Of a stretch of 64,000 nt of DNA, positions 10,391 through 20,529 are shown piece by piece. The DNA comes from Burkholderiales bacterium (GTDB taxonomy: Bacteria > Pseudomonadota > Gammaproteobacteria > Burkholderiales > JAHFRG01). Position 1 is the first letter of the stretch. Each line of letters starts with the position of its first letter. The translations under genes were made by a program, and so were the position numbers. The stretch lies in contig DATIXX010000005.1 of the NCBI GenBank assembly GCA_035518095.1, forward strand, positions 64,421 through 128,420. Direction: 5' to 3'. Below the pieces are notes generated by a model. It was not told the DNA's origin, did no database searches, and was given only the letters and a program-made list of their open reading frames with translations.

Positions 10391-10659
10391 TCCTCTTCCC
10401 CGAAATAATTTCTTATTAAATCTAAAATAGCCTGCAGTGCTTCGTTTTCGTCTTCGCCGCTGGTTTCAATGCCTATCGAACTTCCCTTACTGGCGGCCAG
10501 CATCATCACGCCCATGATGCTTTTTGCGTTGACCCGCTGGCCATTTCGCGATAGCCAAACATCGCATTTAAACCGGCCGGCGAGTTGCGTGAGCTTCGCA
10601 GCCGCGCGCGCGTGAAGCCCAAGTTTGTTTATGATTTCAGCTTCCCGTTGCCGCATCAT
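10387..10659 (-). CDS. ptsH: HPr phosphocarrier protein
   Basis: A 90-residue HPr with the active-site pattern GLHARAA (H16, or H15 if M2 is the start) and the regulatory serine block KSIMGVMML (S47 or S46). The serine block is the site used by HPr kinase in bacteria that have one; no hprK is in the window. It sits between EIIA and EI, overlapping the 3' end of the EIIA gene by 23 bp and the 5' end of ptsI by 4 bp. Confidence 0.95.
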   Translation of the reverse strand: MMRQREAEIINKLGLHARAAAKLTQLAGRFKCDVWLSRNGQRVNAKSIMGVMMLAASKGSSIGIETSGEDENEALQAILDLIRNYFGEEE

Positions 10660-11050
10660 AGCCTTCCGTGCTGATGTGCAGAACGCCTTCGCAGCCGCCC
10701 GACAGTGCCTTTTCCAGCATTACGTTCAGGGGCTGGTTGCGGTAGGTGAGCGCGCGAATCAGCATCGGCAAATTGACGCCCGCCACGCCCTCCACTTTTC
10801 CGGGAATTAACAGCTTGGAAGCAAGGTTGCACGGTGTCGCCCCATAGATATCGCATAGCACCAACACGCCTTGTCCCTGGTCGAGCTGTTTCAGTAGCTT
10901 GAGCGCCTGCGGCAGGATTGCCTGCGGGTCATCATGTACCGTCACTCCGATTTGCATGAGCTGCGACGGGCGGCTGCCCATCACGTGGCTTGCGCAGTGA
11001 ATCAAACTTTCACCCAGCGTGCCGTGCGCAACGATCAAAATACCTACCAT
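10637..11050 (-). CDS. PTS EIIA component, mannose/fructose family
   Basis: A 137-residue EIIA-Man-type protein. VAHGTLGESL gives the phosphorylatable H9, and DIYGATPCN is the second family motif. Phosphate would pass from EI to HPr to this protein. Since no EIIB, EIIC or EIID gene is nearby, a sensory or regulatory role is more likely than sugar uptake (inference). It has a strong GAGGAGGGA ribosome binding site and is the first gene of the EIIA-ptsH-ptsI operon. Confidence 0.93.
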   Translation of the reverse strand: MVGILIVAHGTLGESLIHCASHVMGSRPSQLMQIGVTVHDDPQAILPQALKLLKQLDQGQGVLVLCDIYGATPCNLASKLLIPGKVEGVAGVNLPMLIRALTYRNQPLNVMLEKALSGGCEGVLHISTEGYDAATGS

Positions 11051-11125
11051 ATTCCCTCCTCGAATAACAAGTAGATCTTAATTTGATTTTACTCCGCGAT
11101 TTTCAACAAAGCAGCAATAGGAAAA

Positions 11126-11142
11126 CCGGTGCCTTATACCGG
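11126..11142 (-). terminator. Weak terminator-like hairpin after gshB
   Basis: On the minus strand a 5-bp stem CCGGT/ACCGG with a 7-base loop is followed by TTTT. It lies just past the gshB stop and before the EIIA gene. The short stem makes it only a candidate. Confidence 0.4.
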
Positions 11143-11186
11143 AAACAGTAAGCCGTGGGGCCGTTACGATGGAATTGCCCCCGTTG

Positions 11187-12137
11187 TTACGCTCTTCGTG
11201 TGACGGTTTTCTCCAGCGCGTCTATCATCATCCCTGCGACATTGAAGCCCGTCTGGTCGGTAATCTCCCGCATGCAGGTAGGGCTGGTTACGTTGATTTC
11301 AGTGAGGTAATCGCCGATCACATCAAGCCCCACCAGGATCAGGCCTTCCTTGGCAAGTTGTGGTCCCAGAGCATCGGCGATCTCCTGGTCGCGCGGCGAA
11401 AGCGGGCGCGCCACTCCTTTACCTCCGGCGGCAAGATTTGCGCGGGTTTCTCCCGGTTTCGGGATGCGTGCCAGAGCATAAGGCGCCGGTCTTCCATCAA
11501 TTAGCAGAATGCGCTTGTCACCGTTAACAACCTCGGGGATATAGCGTTGCGACATAATTGTCCGGGTTCCGTGTTGGGTAAGCGTTTCTATGGTTGCATT
11601 TAGATTCACGTCCTGTTCACGTATGCGGAACACCGACCGGCCTGCCATTCCGTCGAGCGGTTTGAGAATCACGTCATGATACTGCGCGAGGAATTTTAGA
11701 ATTAGTTCCGCCCGGCGCGTTACCAGGCTCGGCGCGGTAAACGAATTGTACTTGGCGATGGCGAGTTTCTCATTGAAATCGCGCAATGCCCTCGGCTTGT
11801 TGAAAACCCTGGCTCCCTGTGTTTCCGCAAGTTCGAGCAAATAAGTGCTATAGATATATTCCATATCGTAGGGTGGGTCTTTGCGCATGAGCACGGCTTC
11901 AAAGCGCTCGAGCGGCATCACCTCAATTTCGCCGGCACGGTACCAATCATCCTCGTCCCCGGTCAGCGCAAGCTTGCGTGCCTGACACAGCACCCTGCCC
12001 AGTTGCAGCACGACATCCTGCTGCTCCATGACGTAAAGCTCATGGCCGCGTGCCGCGGCTTCACGCATCATGGCAAAACTTGAGTCTTTATATGTATGGA
12101 TTGAATCGAGCGGGTCGAGAATAAAGGCAAATTTCAT
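11187..12137 (-). CDS. gshB: Glutathione synthetase
   Basis: ATP-grasp ligase that joins gamma-glutamylcysteine and glycine. The 316-residue length is typical of proteobacterial GshB. Visible family blocks are FILDPLDSIHTYKDSS near the N-terminus, MRKDPPYDMEYIY around residue 85, VLKPLDGMAGRSVFR, and the C-terminal GLDVIGDYLTEINVTSPT with the metal-binding E and N. It lies 9 bp after gshA on the same strand, so both steps of glutathione synthesis are in one operon. Confidence 0.96.
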   Translation of the reverse strand: MKFAFILDPLDSIHTYKDSSFAMMREAAARGHELYVMEQQDVVLQLGRVLCQARKLALTGDEDDWYRAGEIEVMPLERFEAVLMRKDPPYDMEYIYSTYLLELAETQGARVFNKPRALRDFNEKLAIAKYNSFTAPSLVTRRAELILKFLAQYHDVILKPLDGMAGRSVFRIREQDVNLNATIETLTQHGTRTIMSQRYIPEVVNGDKRILLIDGRPAPYALARIPKPGETRANLAAGGKGVARPLSPRDQEIADALGPQLAKEGLILVGLDVIGDYLTEINVTSPTCMREITDQTGFNVAGMMIDALEKTVTRRA

Positions 12138-12146
12138 GGAACAGCG

Positions 12147-13439
12147 TCAGGCAGTCGCTTTCTCAAACGTTTTTTCGGTTTGCTCAAGCTCGATGGCAGC
12201 CGCGAGCAGCGCGAGCCGTGCTATGACACCGTAGACATAAAATCGATTGGGCACACAGCCGGGTTGTGTCGGGTCGGGAAGCGAGCAGGGACTTTCGAAG
12301 GCCAACGGAACAAAATGCATTCCGGGCGAATTGAGATTCTCGTCCGTGCCGCGGCTGGTGTGTACGCGGTAAAAGCCGCCAACCACGAAATGATCGATCA
12401 TATACACAACCGGTTCGGCTACTGCATCCTCGATGCTTTCAAAGGTGTACACGCCTTCCTGCACCATTACTTCGGTAACCACTAAGCCTTCCTTGATCAC
12501 GGCCATTTTCTGGCGCTGTTTGCGGTTGAGGTCCCGTACGTCGGACGCACTCTTCACCGTCATAATGCCCATGCCGTACGTGCCGGCATCCGCCTTGACG
12601 ATAACGAAAGGCTGCTCCTCGATTCCGTATTCCCGGTACTTAGCGCGGATGTCGCTTAGGATCTGCTCCACCCACGTCGCCAGGCATTCCTCGCCCCGGC
12701 GTTCTTGAAAATTGATTTCTCCGCAGGTCGCAAAATAGGGATTGATCAGCCATGGATCTATGCCGACGAGTTCGCCGAATTCCTCGGCTACCCGGTTGTA
12801 AGCGCTGAAATGGTTCGATTTGCGTCTATTTGGCCAGCCGGCGTGCAAAGGTGGCAGTAGCGATTGCTCCAAGTTTTTTAAAATTTCCGGAATGCCCGCC
12901 GATAAATCATTATTCAAGATCACGACACACGGATCAAAATCGGCAAGCCCGAGGCGGTTGCCTTTGCGCAGCAGCGGCTCCAGGGTGAGAGTCTCGCCGT
13001 TCGCGAGCTTTAGCTCGGTAGGTTTGGTGATTTCAGGCAGCAAGCTGCCAATTCGCACGTTCATTCCAGCCTGGCGTAGGATAGACTGCAGAGCCACGAC
13101 GTTTTGCAAATAATAATCATTGCGTGTGTGATTTTCCGGAATCAATAACGCGCCTCTCGCGTCGGGGCAGACTTTTTCCACCGCGACCATCGCTGCCTGC
13201 ACACACAAAGGCAGAAAATCCCGTTTGATGTTGTTGAACCCGCCCGGAAACAAATTGGTGTCCACCGGCGCGAGCTTGAAGCCGCTGTTGCGCAAGTCCA
13301 CCGAAGCGTAGAACGGCACGCTGTGCTCCTGCCACTGACTGCGCAGCCAGTGTTCTATGGCAGAGACCTTCTCCACGAGTTTAATTTCCAGTTTGGGCGC
13401 ATGCCCGGGAAGCGCGGCGGTTAAATGGGGAACGGCCAT
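12147..13439 (-). CDS. gshA: Glutamate-cysteine ligase, Acidithiobacillus-type
   Basis: First enzyme of glutathione synthesis. The 430-residue protein does not resemble enteric GshA; it matches the separate glutamate-cysteine ligase family first defined from Acidithiobacillus ferrooxidans, as found in many betaproteobacteria. Recognisable stretches are DVRDLNRKQRQKMAVIKEG, VKADAGTYGMGIMTVKS and the C-terminal SPGMHFVPLAFES. It is the upstream partner of gshB. The identification is from remembered family features plus the pairing. Confidence 0.9.
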   Translation of the reverse strand: MAVPHLTAALPGHAPKLEIKLVEKVSAIEHWLRSQWQEHSVPFYASVDLRNSGFKLAPVDTNLFPGGFNNIKRDFLPLCVQAAMVAVEKVCPDARGALLIPENHTRNDYYLQNVVALQSILRQAGMNVRIGSLLPEITKPTELKLANGETLTLEPLLRKGNRLGLADFDPCVVILNNDLSAGIPEILKNLEQSLLPPLHAGWPNRRKSNHFSAYNRVAEEFGELVGIDPWLINPYFATCGEINFQERRGEECLATWVEQILSDIRAKYREYGIEEQPFVIVKADAGTYGMGIMTVKSASDVRDLNRKQRQKMAVIKEGLVVTEVMVQEGVYTFESIEDAVAEPVVYMIDHFVVGGFYRVHTSRGTDENLNSPGMHFVPLAFESPCSLPDPTQPGCVPNRFYVYGVIARLALLAAAIELEQTEKTFEKATA

Positions 13440-13500
13440 GGGGGAGCGGAATTGAAAAAGGAAGGACTATTGTAACGGAAACCGCGGCCTCGCGCGGACG

Positions 13501-13525
13501 AAAAAAAGGGGCGCTCGCGCGCCCC
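13501..13525 (-). terminator. Rho-independent terminator after amtB
   Basis: On the minus strand a 7-bp GC stem (GGGGCGC with its complement, loop of 4) is followed by a run of seven T. It lies 30 bp past the amtB stop and ends the porin-glnK-amtB transcript. Confidence 0.88.
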
Positions 13526-13554
13526 CCTAGGAGGAGAAGTTTCCGGTATGACGA

Positions 13555-14943
13555 TTACAATACTTGCTCGCCGTGCAGGGCGATATCCAACCCTTCGCGT
13601 TCCTGTTCTTCAGTGACTCTTATACCCATAACCATATCGAGCACCTTGAAGATGATGTAGCTCACGACGAAGCTGAAAATGAGGGTCGAGGCCGCACCGA
13701 TGAACTGGATCAGGAACTGATGGGGATTCCCTTCCAGCACGCCGGCAGTCCCGCCGATATCCTTTACCGCGAACACCCCGGTGAGCAGCGCGCCGGTGAA
13801 GCCGCCGATGCAATGCACGCCGAAGGCATCCAGGGAGTCGTCGTAACCCAGCGTATTCTTAAGCCAGGTCGCGGCCCAGAAGCAGATCACACCGGCAGCA
13901 GCGCCGATCCAAAGAGAACCGATCGGAGCCACGAAGCCCGACGCGGGTGTGATGGCAACCAGTCCCGCTACCGCACCCGAGCAGATGCCGAGAACGGAGG
14001 GTTTGCCTTTGACGATCCACTCTGCAAACATCCAGGCAAGTGCGGCAGTGGCCGTTGCGATCTGGGTAACAGCCATAGCCATGCCGGCGCGGCCGTCAGC
14101 CGCCACCGCAGAACCGGCGTTGAAGCCAAACCAGCCGACCCACAATAACGACGCACCGATGACGGTGAGCACCAAATTGTGCGGCGGCATGGCTTCCTTG
14201 CCATAACCCACGCGTTTGCCCAGCACCAGCGCGGCAGCAAGACCCGCAATGCCCGAATTGATATGCACCACCGTGCCACCCGCAAAGTCGAGCACGCCCA
14301 GCTGCGCAAGCCAACCCGAGGGCTCCCACACCCAGTGTGCGACGGTCGCATATACGACTATCTGCCAGATGCCCATGAACCACAGCAGGGCCGAGAATTT
14401 CATGCGGTCGGCGAATGAGCCACAGATCAACGCCGGCGTGATAATGGCAAAAGTCATTTGGAAGCACATATACACCGACTCAGGAACCGTGACTCCCAAG
14501 TGCGAGACCGCGACCTTAGAGCCGTTCACGAAGATCATGCCGTTCAGAAATAAGCGGCTCAAACTGCCGAAATAAGGCGTGCTCCCGGGTGTGAAGGCAA
14601 GACTGTAGGCGATAACCATCCACACTACGGTTACCAAACAGGTAATGGCAAAGCTTTGCATGACCGTTGCCAGCACGTTTTTCTTGCGCACCATGCCGCC
14701 GTAAAAGAGTGCGAGCCCGGGAACGGTCATCATTAGCACCAGGGCCGTTGAAGCCAGCATCCACGCTGTGTCACCTGAGTTGATTTTGGAAACGTCAACA
14801 ACCGTCGGTGCCGTGGGTGCCGCAGGCGCCGCAGCAGGGGCCGCAGCCGGCGCGGCTTCAGGCGCCTTTTGTTCATCCGCTAGCGACAGTCCGCTGAAGC
14901 CGAGCGCTGCAAATAAGAGCAGCGAAGTAAATATACGTTTCAT
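13555..14943 (-). CDS. amtB: Ammonium transporter
   Basis: Inner-membrane Amt/Rh channel for ammonium. A cleavable signal peptide is followed by an Ala/Pro-rich linker and then about 11 membrane segments, with VPGLALFYGGMVRKKNVL at the first and the histidine-bearing FGVHCIGGFTGALLTG near the end. The frame extends 36 bases further upstream, but the ATG at 14943 has a clear AAGGAGAA ribosome binding site and gives a proper signal sequence, so I choose it. It starts 10 bp after glnK; the PII protein is expected to block the channel under nitrogen excess. Confidence 0.95.
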   Translation of the reverse strand: MKRIFTSLLLFAALGFSGLSLADEQKAPEAAPAAAPAAAPAAPTAPTVVDVSKINSGDTAWMLASTALVLMMTVPGLALFYGGMVRKKNVLATVMQSFAITCLVTVVWMVIAYSLAFTPGSTPYFGSLSRLFLNGMIFVNGSKVAVSHLGVTVPESVYMCFQMTFAIITPALICGSFADRMKFSALLWFMGIWQIVVYATVAHWVWEPSGWLAQLGVLDFAGGTVVHINSGIAGLAAALVLGKRVGYGKEAMPPHNLVLTVIGASLLWVGWFGFNAGSAVAADGRAGMAMAVTQIATATAALAWMFAEWIVKGKPSVLGICSGAVAGLVAITPASGFVAPIGSLWIGAAAGVICFWAATWLKNTLGYDDSLDAFGVHCIGGFTGALLTGVFAVKDIGGTAGVLEGNPHQFLIQFIGAASTLIFSFVVSYIIFKVLDMVMGIRVTEEQEREGLDIALHGEQVL

Positions 14944-14953
14944 TCTGTTCTCC

Positions 14954-16557
<1,604 letters not shown>

Positions 16558-16604
16558 TTTCTTTCCCTTTCTAAAATAGGAACGTAAAAATGCAGGTTCT
16601 TATT

Positions 16605-16620
16605 AGCACGCCGTGTGCCA
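16605..16620 (-). promoter_or_regulatory. Sigma-54 (RpoN) promoter of porin-glnK-amtB
   Basis: Minus-strand TGGCAC-N6-TGCT has the invariant GG (-24, at 16618-16619) and GC (-12, at 16606-16607) with the exact sigma-54 spacing. Predicted transcription begins about 12 bases further on, giving a 5' leader of roughly 37 bases before the porin ATG, which has a GAAAGGGAAA ribosome binding site. Confidence 0.85.
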
Positions 16621-16711
16621 GATTTAATCATCATGGGAATCAGAAAGTTATGCGCTGGCCTGGGGTCGTTACAAAAATCCGGTGCACCACTTTAAAGCCG
16701 GTTAATCCAGT

Positions 16712-16732
16712 TGCGCACAGATACGGTGCGCA
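16712..16732. promoter_or_regulatory. NtrC-like enhancer dyad
   Basis: Perfect inverted repeat TGCGCAC-N7-GTGCGCA. Its core GCAC-N7-GTGC is the NtrC half-site arrangement. It lies about 95 bp upstream of the -24 element, a normal enhancer distance for sigma-54 activators. A further half site (GGTGCACC) lies at 16681-16688. It also sits about 50 bp upstream of ubiK on the other strand. Confidence 0.7.
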
Positions 16733-16780
16733 TGTCGCTGCAAATTTGCTACACTCTTGCTCAGAAGGCACAGGAAAAAA

Positions 16781-17038
16781 ATGCTGAGTCCAAAAATGCT
16801 CGATGAGATGAGTAAAAAATTGAGCGAAGTCGTCGCGCAAAGTCCGGTCAAGGACATCGAAAAAAATGCGCGCGCTTTGCTCGCTTCATTGTTTGCACGC
16901 CTCGACTTAATTACCCGTGAAGAATTTGAAGTGCAACAGAACGTCTTGAAGCGCACCCGCGAGAAACTTACCGAAATGGAAAAGCGCGTGGCCGAGCTGG
17001 AGAGGGCCTTGACGCAGAAAAACAATAGACAGGGTTGA
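16781..17038 (+). CDS. ubiK: UbiK (YqiC), ubiquinone biosynthesis accessory factor
   Basis: A small protein of about 85 residues of the BMFP/YqiC family: an N-terminal helix (MLDEMSKKLSEVV) and a long C-terminal coiled coil (EVQQNVLKRTREKLTEMEKRVAELE). In enterics UbiK binds UbiJ and supports assembly of the Ubi complex (known); ubiJ is also in this window at 31.9-32.5 kb. The open frame has an earlier ATG at 16757, but 16781 is preceded by an AGGAA site and gives the usual MLSPKML start. It is divergent from the porin operon. Confidence 0.9.
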   Translation: MLSPKMLDEMSKKLSEVVAQSPVKDIEKNARALLASLFARLDLITREEFEVQQNVLKRTREKLTEMEKRVAELERALTQKNNRQG

Positions 17039-17121
17039 CAGGATATTTCAGGATTCGCGGGATCAGGCAATTTTATTGTAGCCGGGTGGAATCCTAATCC
17101 TTGTTCATTGGCGTTTAATTG

Positions 17122-18627
17122 ATGTCGCTTGCCGTCCTCTATAGCCGCGCGCTTGCCGGCATGGAAGCACCTTTGGTTACCGTGGAAGTGCATCTTGGCG
17201 CGGGTTTACCAAGTTTTACCATCGTTGGACTTCCAGAAGCCGAAGTGAAGGAAAGCAAGGACCGCGTGCGCGCGGCACTCGTGAACTGCCGGTTTGACTT
17301 TCCGGCAAGGCGCATTACGGTAAATCTTGCACCGGCGGATCTTCCCAAGGAGAGCGGGCGTTTTGACCTGCCGATTGCCTTGGGAATACTTGCTGCGTCC
17401 AAACAAATTCCTTCCAGCCAGCTCGACCGTTTCGAACTTGCGGGGGAACTCGCATTAACCGGCGAACTTCGGCCGATCAGGGGCGCGCTGGCCATGACGT
17501 ATTCAGCTTCCCGTTCGGGGCGCGCATTTATTCTGCCGTTGGAGAATGCGGGAGAAGCTGCGCTGGTTGAAGGGACCGAAGTATATCCGGCAACTTCGCT
17601 GCTGCAGGTATGCGCGCATTTCAATGGGCATGAGCCGCTCAAACGATACCTGGAAAAACCGCGGACTGTCTCACCGAGCTATGACGATATGCAGGAGGTA
17701 AAAGGCCAGGCGCACGCCAAGCGAGCGCTGGAAATCGCTGCAGCCGGAAGCCACAGCGTACTGATGGTGGGACCGCCCGGCACCGGGAAAAGCATGTTGG
17801 CTGCACGTTTTCCAGGCATTCTTCCAGAGATGACCGAAGAACAGGCGCTTGAATCGGCGACAATTCAGTCGCTGGCGAGTGGCGGATTTAAAATACAACA
17901 TTGGAAAAAACGACCTTACCGTGCCCCGCACCACACTGCTTCGGCCGTTGCCTTGGTGGGTGGAGGCGGGAACCCGCGTCCGGGCGAAATTTCGCTTGCG
18001 CTGCACGGCGTGCTGTTCCTCGATGAGCTGCCGGAGTTTGACAGAAAAGTATTAGAAGTGCTGCGCGAACCGCTGGAGTCGGGGCACATCACCGTATCGC
18101 GGGCCGCCCGCCAAGCAGATTTTCCCGCACAGTTCCAGTTGCTTGCGGCGATGAATCCGTGCCCTTGCGGGTATCTCGGACACTTCAGCGGCAAGTGCAA
18201 GTGCACGCCGGATCAAGTTGTGCGTTACCGCAGCAAAATATCCGGGCCGCTGCTCGACCGCATAGATATTCAAATCGAAGTCCCTGCAGTGCCGGAAGAG
18301 GAGCTGACCCGTCATGCGAGCGGAGAGCTTTCAAGTCAAATCAGATCGCGCGTCGAATCTGCGTATCGCCAGCAGCTGGCACGGCAAGGCAAACCAAATG
18401 CGCAGCTGACTACACAAGAAATCGACGGCATTTGTATACCGGACACTGCGGGCCTAGACCTATTAAAGCAGGCCATCAGCCGTTTGAGTCTCTCGGCACG
18501 CGCCTATCATCGGATATTGAAGGTCGCGCGCAGCATCGCCGATTTGGCAGAAGCGCCGAAGATCGTTGCCGCACACATTGCGGAAGCCGTGCAATACCGC
18601 CGTTACTTTGACCGGACCGGTGCTTGA
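17122..18627 (+). CDS. comM: ComM, Mg-chelatase-like AAA+ helicase
   Basis: A protein of about 501 residues with the N-terminal ComM domain (SLAVLYSRALAGMEAPLVTVEVH), the Walker A motif GPPGTGKSMLAARFPGILP, Walker B LFLDELPEF, and the Cys-rich insert NPCPCGYLGHFSGKCKC before the sensor region. ComM promotes branch migration of heterologous DNA during natural transformation (known for Vibrio and relatives). I use the ATG at 17122; a TTG lies one codon earlier. It is 83 bp downstream of ubiK, a standard neighbour. Confidence 0.95.
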   Translation: MSLAVLYSRALAGMEAPLVTVEVHLGAGLPSFTIVGLPEAEVKESKDRVRAALVNCRFDFPARRITVNLAPADLPKESGRFDLPIALGILAASKQIPSSQLDRFELAGELALTGELRPIRGALAMTYSASRSGRAFILPLENAGEAALVEGTEVYPATSLLQVCAHFNGHEPLKRYLEKPRTVSPSYDDMQEVKGQAHAKRALEIAAAGSHSVLMVGPPGTGKSMLAARFPGILPEMTEEQALESATIQSLASGGFKIQHWKKRPYRAPHHTASAVALVGGGGNPRPGEISLALHGVLFLDELPEFDRKVLEVLREPLESGHITVSRAARQADFPAQFQLLAAMNPCPCGYLGHFSGKCKCTPDQVVRYRSKISGPLLDRIDIQIEVPAVPEEELTRHASGELSSQIRSRVESAYRQQLARQGKPNAQLTTQEIDGICIPDTAGLDLLKQAISRLSLSARAYHRILKVARSIADLAEAPKIVAAHIAEAVQYRRYFDRTGA

Positions 18628-18665
18628 TTTGACTGCAGACCTGATATCCGCCTAAAGTTGGCGCA

Positions 18666-19301
18666 ATGAAAAAAGCCCATCTCACCTTGTTGTTGCCGGT
18701 AGCCGTTTTGATATTTTCCTGCGCAACGAACAAACCCATGGGACCGGCGACACGCGAGCTCGAAAAAGCGGCAGTGTGCTGCGCGGGTTATGAAAACTTT
18801 GATTTCCAGCCGCTCAAGTTCGAAAGCACTCAAGATATTACAATAGACACAAGCAGCCCGGTGTTTAGCTTCGATAGCGGCAAAAGCTATTTCAAGGCAT
18901 TCCGCCTCCCCGTGCAGAGCCGGTCCTATTTTATCGTTGTCAGCAGCCATTTCGTGGACAAGGATAACCTTTCCCGTTCGCCGTACGTATTCAGTCCTGT
19001 GATAATGCTGCTTGATGCGGAATATCGTGTCACGCGCAAGCTTGAACAGGGTGTGGTAAAGCCCATTCCGTCGGGCAACAGCATGAACCACGCCAGCATC
19101 GAATTCGACATCAAGGTGAACCCGCGTACGGCTAATGAAAGATTCATGGTTATCTATACTACTGCGGCCTTGCTCAATGAAATGACAGCTCTGAATGTGC
19201 TCAAAACCACACTGGTTGGGCAGGTGGTTGAAACTCATTATCCAATTCAAAATGCGCCTGTCGGTAAGATCCAAATTCTTACCACACCCTGGATAGAATA
19301 A
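18666..19301 (+). CDS. MalM-family lipoprotein
   Basis: A 211-residue protein with a lipoprotein-type signal (hydrophobic run ending LIFSC, acylated Cys at about residue 19). The body follows the MalM (maltose operon periplasmic protein) pattern: CCAGYENFDFQPL, a strand pair around SPVFSFDSGKSYFKAFRLP, and VFSPVIMLLDAEYRVTR. No maltose transport or catabolism genes are nearby, so the maltose link should not be assumed. Its stop touches the ATG of the VIT-family gene, which indicates coexpression. Confidence 0.8.
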   Translation: MKKAHLTLLLPVAVLIFSCATNKPMGPATRELEKAAVCCAGYENFDFQPLKFESTQDITIDTSSPVFSFDSGKSYFKAFRLPVQSRSYFIVVSSHFVDKDNLSRSPYVFSPVIMLLDAEYRVTRKLEQGVVKPIPSGNSMNHASIEFDIKVNPRTANERFMVIYTTAALLNEMTALNVLKTTLVGQVVETHYPIQNAPVGKIQILTTPWIE

Positions 19302-20351
19302 ATGGTCAAGAATGCTTCAGGCGAGATTGAAAATTGGCGCGAGGAAAAGCGCTCCGCGTATCTTTACCGTTTGGTTGCCGCAGCCGAGAAAGGCAACGCG
19401 CGGCACGGACTATTTCTGGAACTTGCAGCGGCGGCGGAAAAGCAGGCTGAAATTTGGGCAAAAAAAATCCGCGAATGTGGCGCGAGCGTCCCGCAAGAAT
19501 ATGCCCCCGACTTACGCACGCGCGTAGTAGCTTTTTTGTTGAATTTATTTGGTCCGCGCCGCATGCGCCCGGCACTTGCGGCAATGAAAGTGCGTGGAAT
19601 GTCGCTGTACACCAAGGAGCAGCCGGGCCATGCAATTCCGCTAAGCCTTGAAGAGGTCGGGCGCCGCCATCGCGGCGTGCAAAGCGGTGGGAATCTACGT
19701 GCGGCGGTTTTCGGAGTGAATGACGGCTTAGTATCTAACGCCAGTCTGATCATGGGCGTGGCGGGTGCGACCGCGGATAACGCCGTGGTCTTGCTTTCCG
19801 GAGTTGCGGGGTTGCTCGCGGGCGCATTTTCCATGGCGGCCGGCGAATACGTTTCGGTGCGCTCGCAGCGCGAAATGTACGAGTACCAGATCGGGCTCGA
19901 GCGCGAAGAGCTTCAGCAATACCCAGAGGAGGAAGCGGCCGAATTGGCGCTGATTTACGAGGCGCGAGGCTTGCAGAAAGGCGAAGCGCAACGTCTTGCG
20001 CAGGGTGTTTTGACCGATCCACAAAAGGCACTGGACACGCTGGCGCGCGAGGAACTTGGGCTCAACCCGGAAGAACTCGGCTCGCCGCAAGGCGCGGCGC
20101 TTTCTTCGTTCTTTTCTTTTGCATTTGGCAGTGCCATTCCACTTTTTCCTTTTACGTTTGCCGCGGCTGACGAGATCCTGTTATTTTGCGCCCTGATTAG
20201 CGCGATCGCCCTTTTCACTGTTGGCGCAATACTGAGCCTGTTTACGGGACGCCGCGCGCTGTACAGCGGTTTGCGCATGCTGGTAATTGGCGCAGCTGCG
20301 GCCAGCGCAACCTACCTCATTGGCAAAGCCTTGGGCGTGAGTCTTGCGTAG
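19302..20351 (+). CDS. VIT1/CCC1-family metal transporter with N-terminal ferritin-like domain
   Basis: A 349-residue protein. The N-terminal third is a ferritin/rubrerythrin-like helical region, and the rest is a VIT1/CCC1 membrane domain with GVNDGLVSNASLIMGVAGA and the FSMAAGEYVSV segment, about five membrane helices, and a charged cytoplasmic insert. Such proteins export iron or manganese to the periplasm (known for MbfA-type members). The second ferritin ligand motif reads EKQAEIW where ExxHAxxW is usual, so the histidine is replaced by glutamine and the iron site may be degenerate. It is directly coupled to the MalM-family gene. Confidence 0.87.
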   Translation: MVKNASGEIENWREEKRSAYLYRLVAAAEKGNARHGLFLELAAAAEKQAEIWAKKIRECGASVPQEYAPDLRTRVVAFLLNLFGPRRMRPALAAMKVRGMSLYTKEQPGHAIPLSLEEVGRRHRGVQSGGNLRAAVFGVNDGLVSNASLIMGVAGATADNAVVLLSGVAGLLAGAFSMAAGEYVSVRSQREMYEYQIGLEREELQQYPEEEAAELALIYEARGLQKGEAQRLAQGVLTDPQKALDTLAREELGLNPEELGSPQGAALSSFFSFAFGSAIPLFPFTFAAADEILLFCALISAIALFTVGAILSLFTGRRALYSGLRMLVIGAAAASATYLIGKALGVSLA

Positions 20352-20400
20352 CGCCGATTGATTTTCAAAAAAGCGCTCCGCCAGCGGGGCTATATGAGTG

Positions 20401-20429
20401 TTGACAAGCTCGAGACTACAGGGTAACTT
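20401..20429 (+). promoter_or_regulatory. Candidate sigma-70 promoter for metH leader
   Basis: A perfect TTGACA at 20401-20406 is followed 17 bases later by TAACTT (3 of 6 -10 positions). A transcript from here would include the hairpins and terminator at 20432-20529 before metH. Confidence 0.45.
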
Positions 20430-20431
20430 GT

Positions 20432-20529
20432 CGCCCGATTGCGCCGATTTGATATTCAGCTTGCGGGCGCATAAAAAATTCTGCTAAAGCGAGACACAAC
20501 CCGTCCGCGCAAGCAGTACGGGTTTTTTT
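20432..20529 (+). promoter_or_regulatory. Structured metH leader with intrinsic terminator and competing pairing
   Basis: CGCCCG at 20432-20437 can pair with CGGGCG at 20464-20469. An intrinsic terminator follows: a 7-bp stem AACCCGT (20498-20504)/ACGGGTT (20518-20524), then a T run at 20523-20529. Its 13-base loop contains CGCAAGC (20508-20514), fully complementary to GCTTGCG at 20459-20465 in the upstream stem. The two folds could compete, as in an attenuator. It may instead simply terminate the upstream operon. I find no cobalamin box and no SAH-riboswitch core. Confidence 0.55.

Noticed and set aside
20372-20395. Hairpin followed by T run on the minus strand after the VIT-family gene
   Set aside because: It has a terminator shape on the minus strand, but no minus-strand gene ends there; it may simply be part of the intergenic structure.
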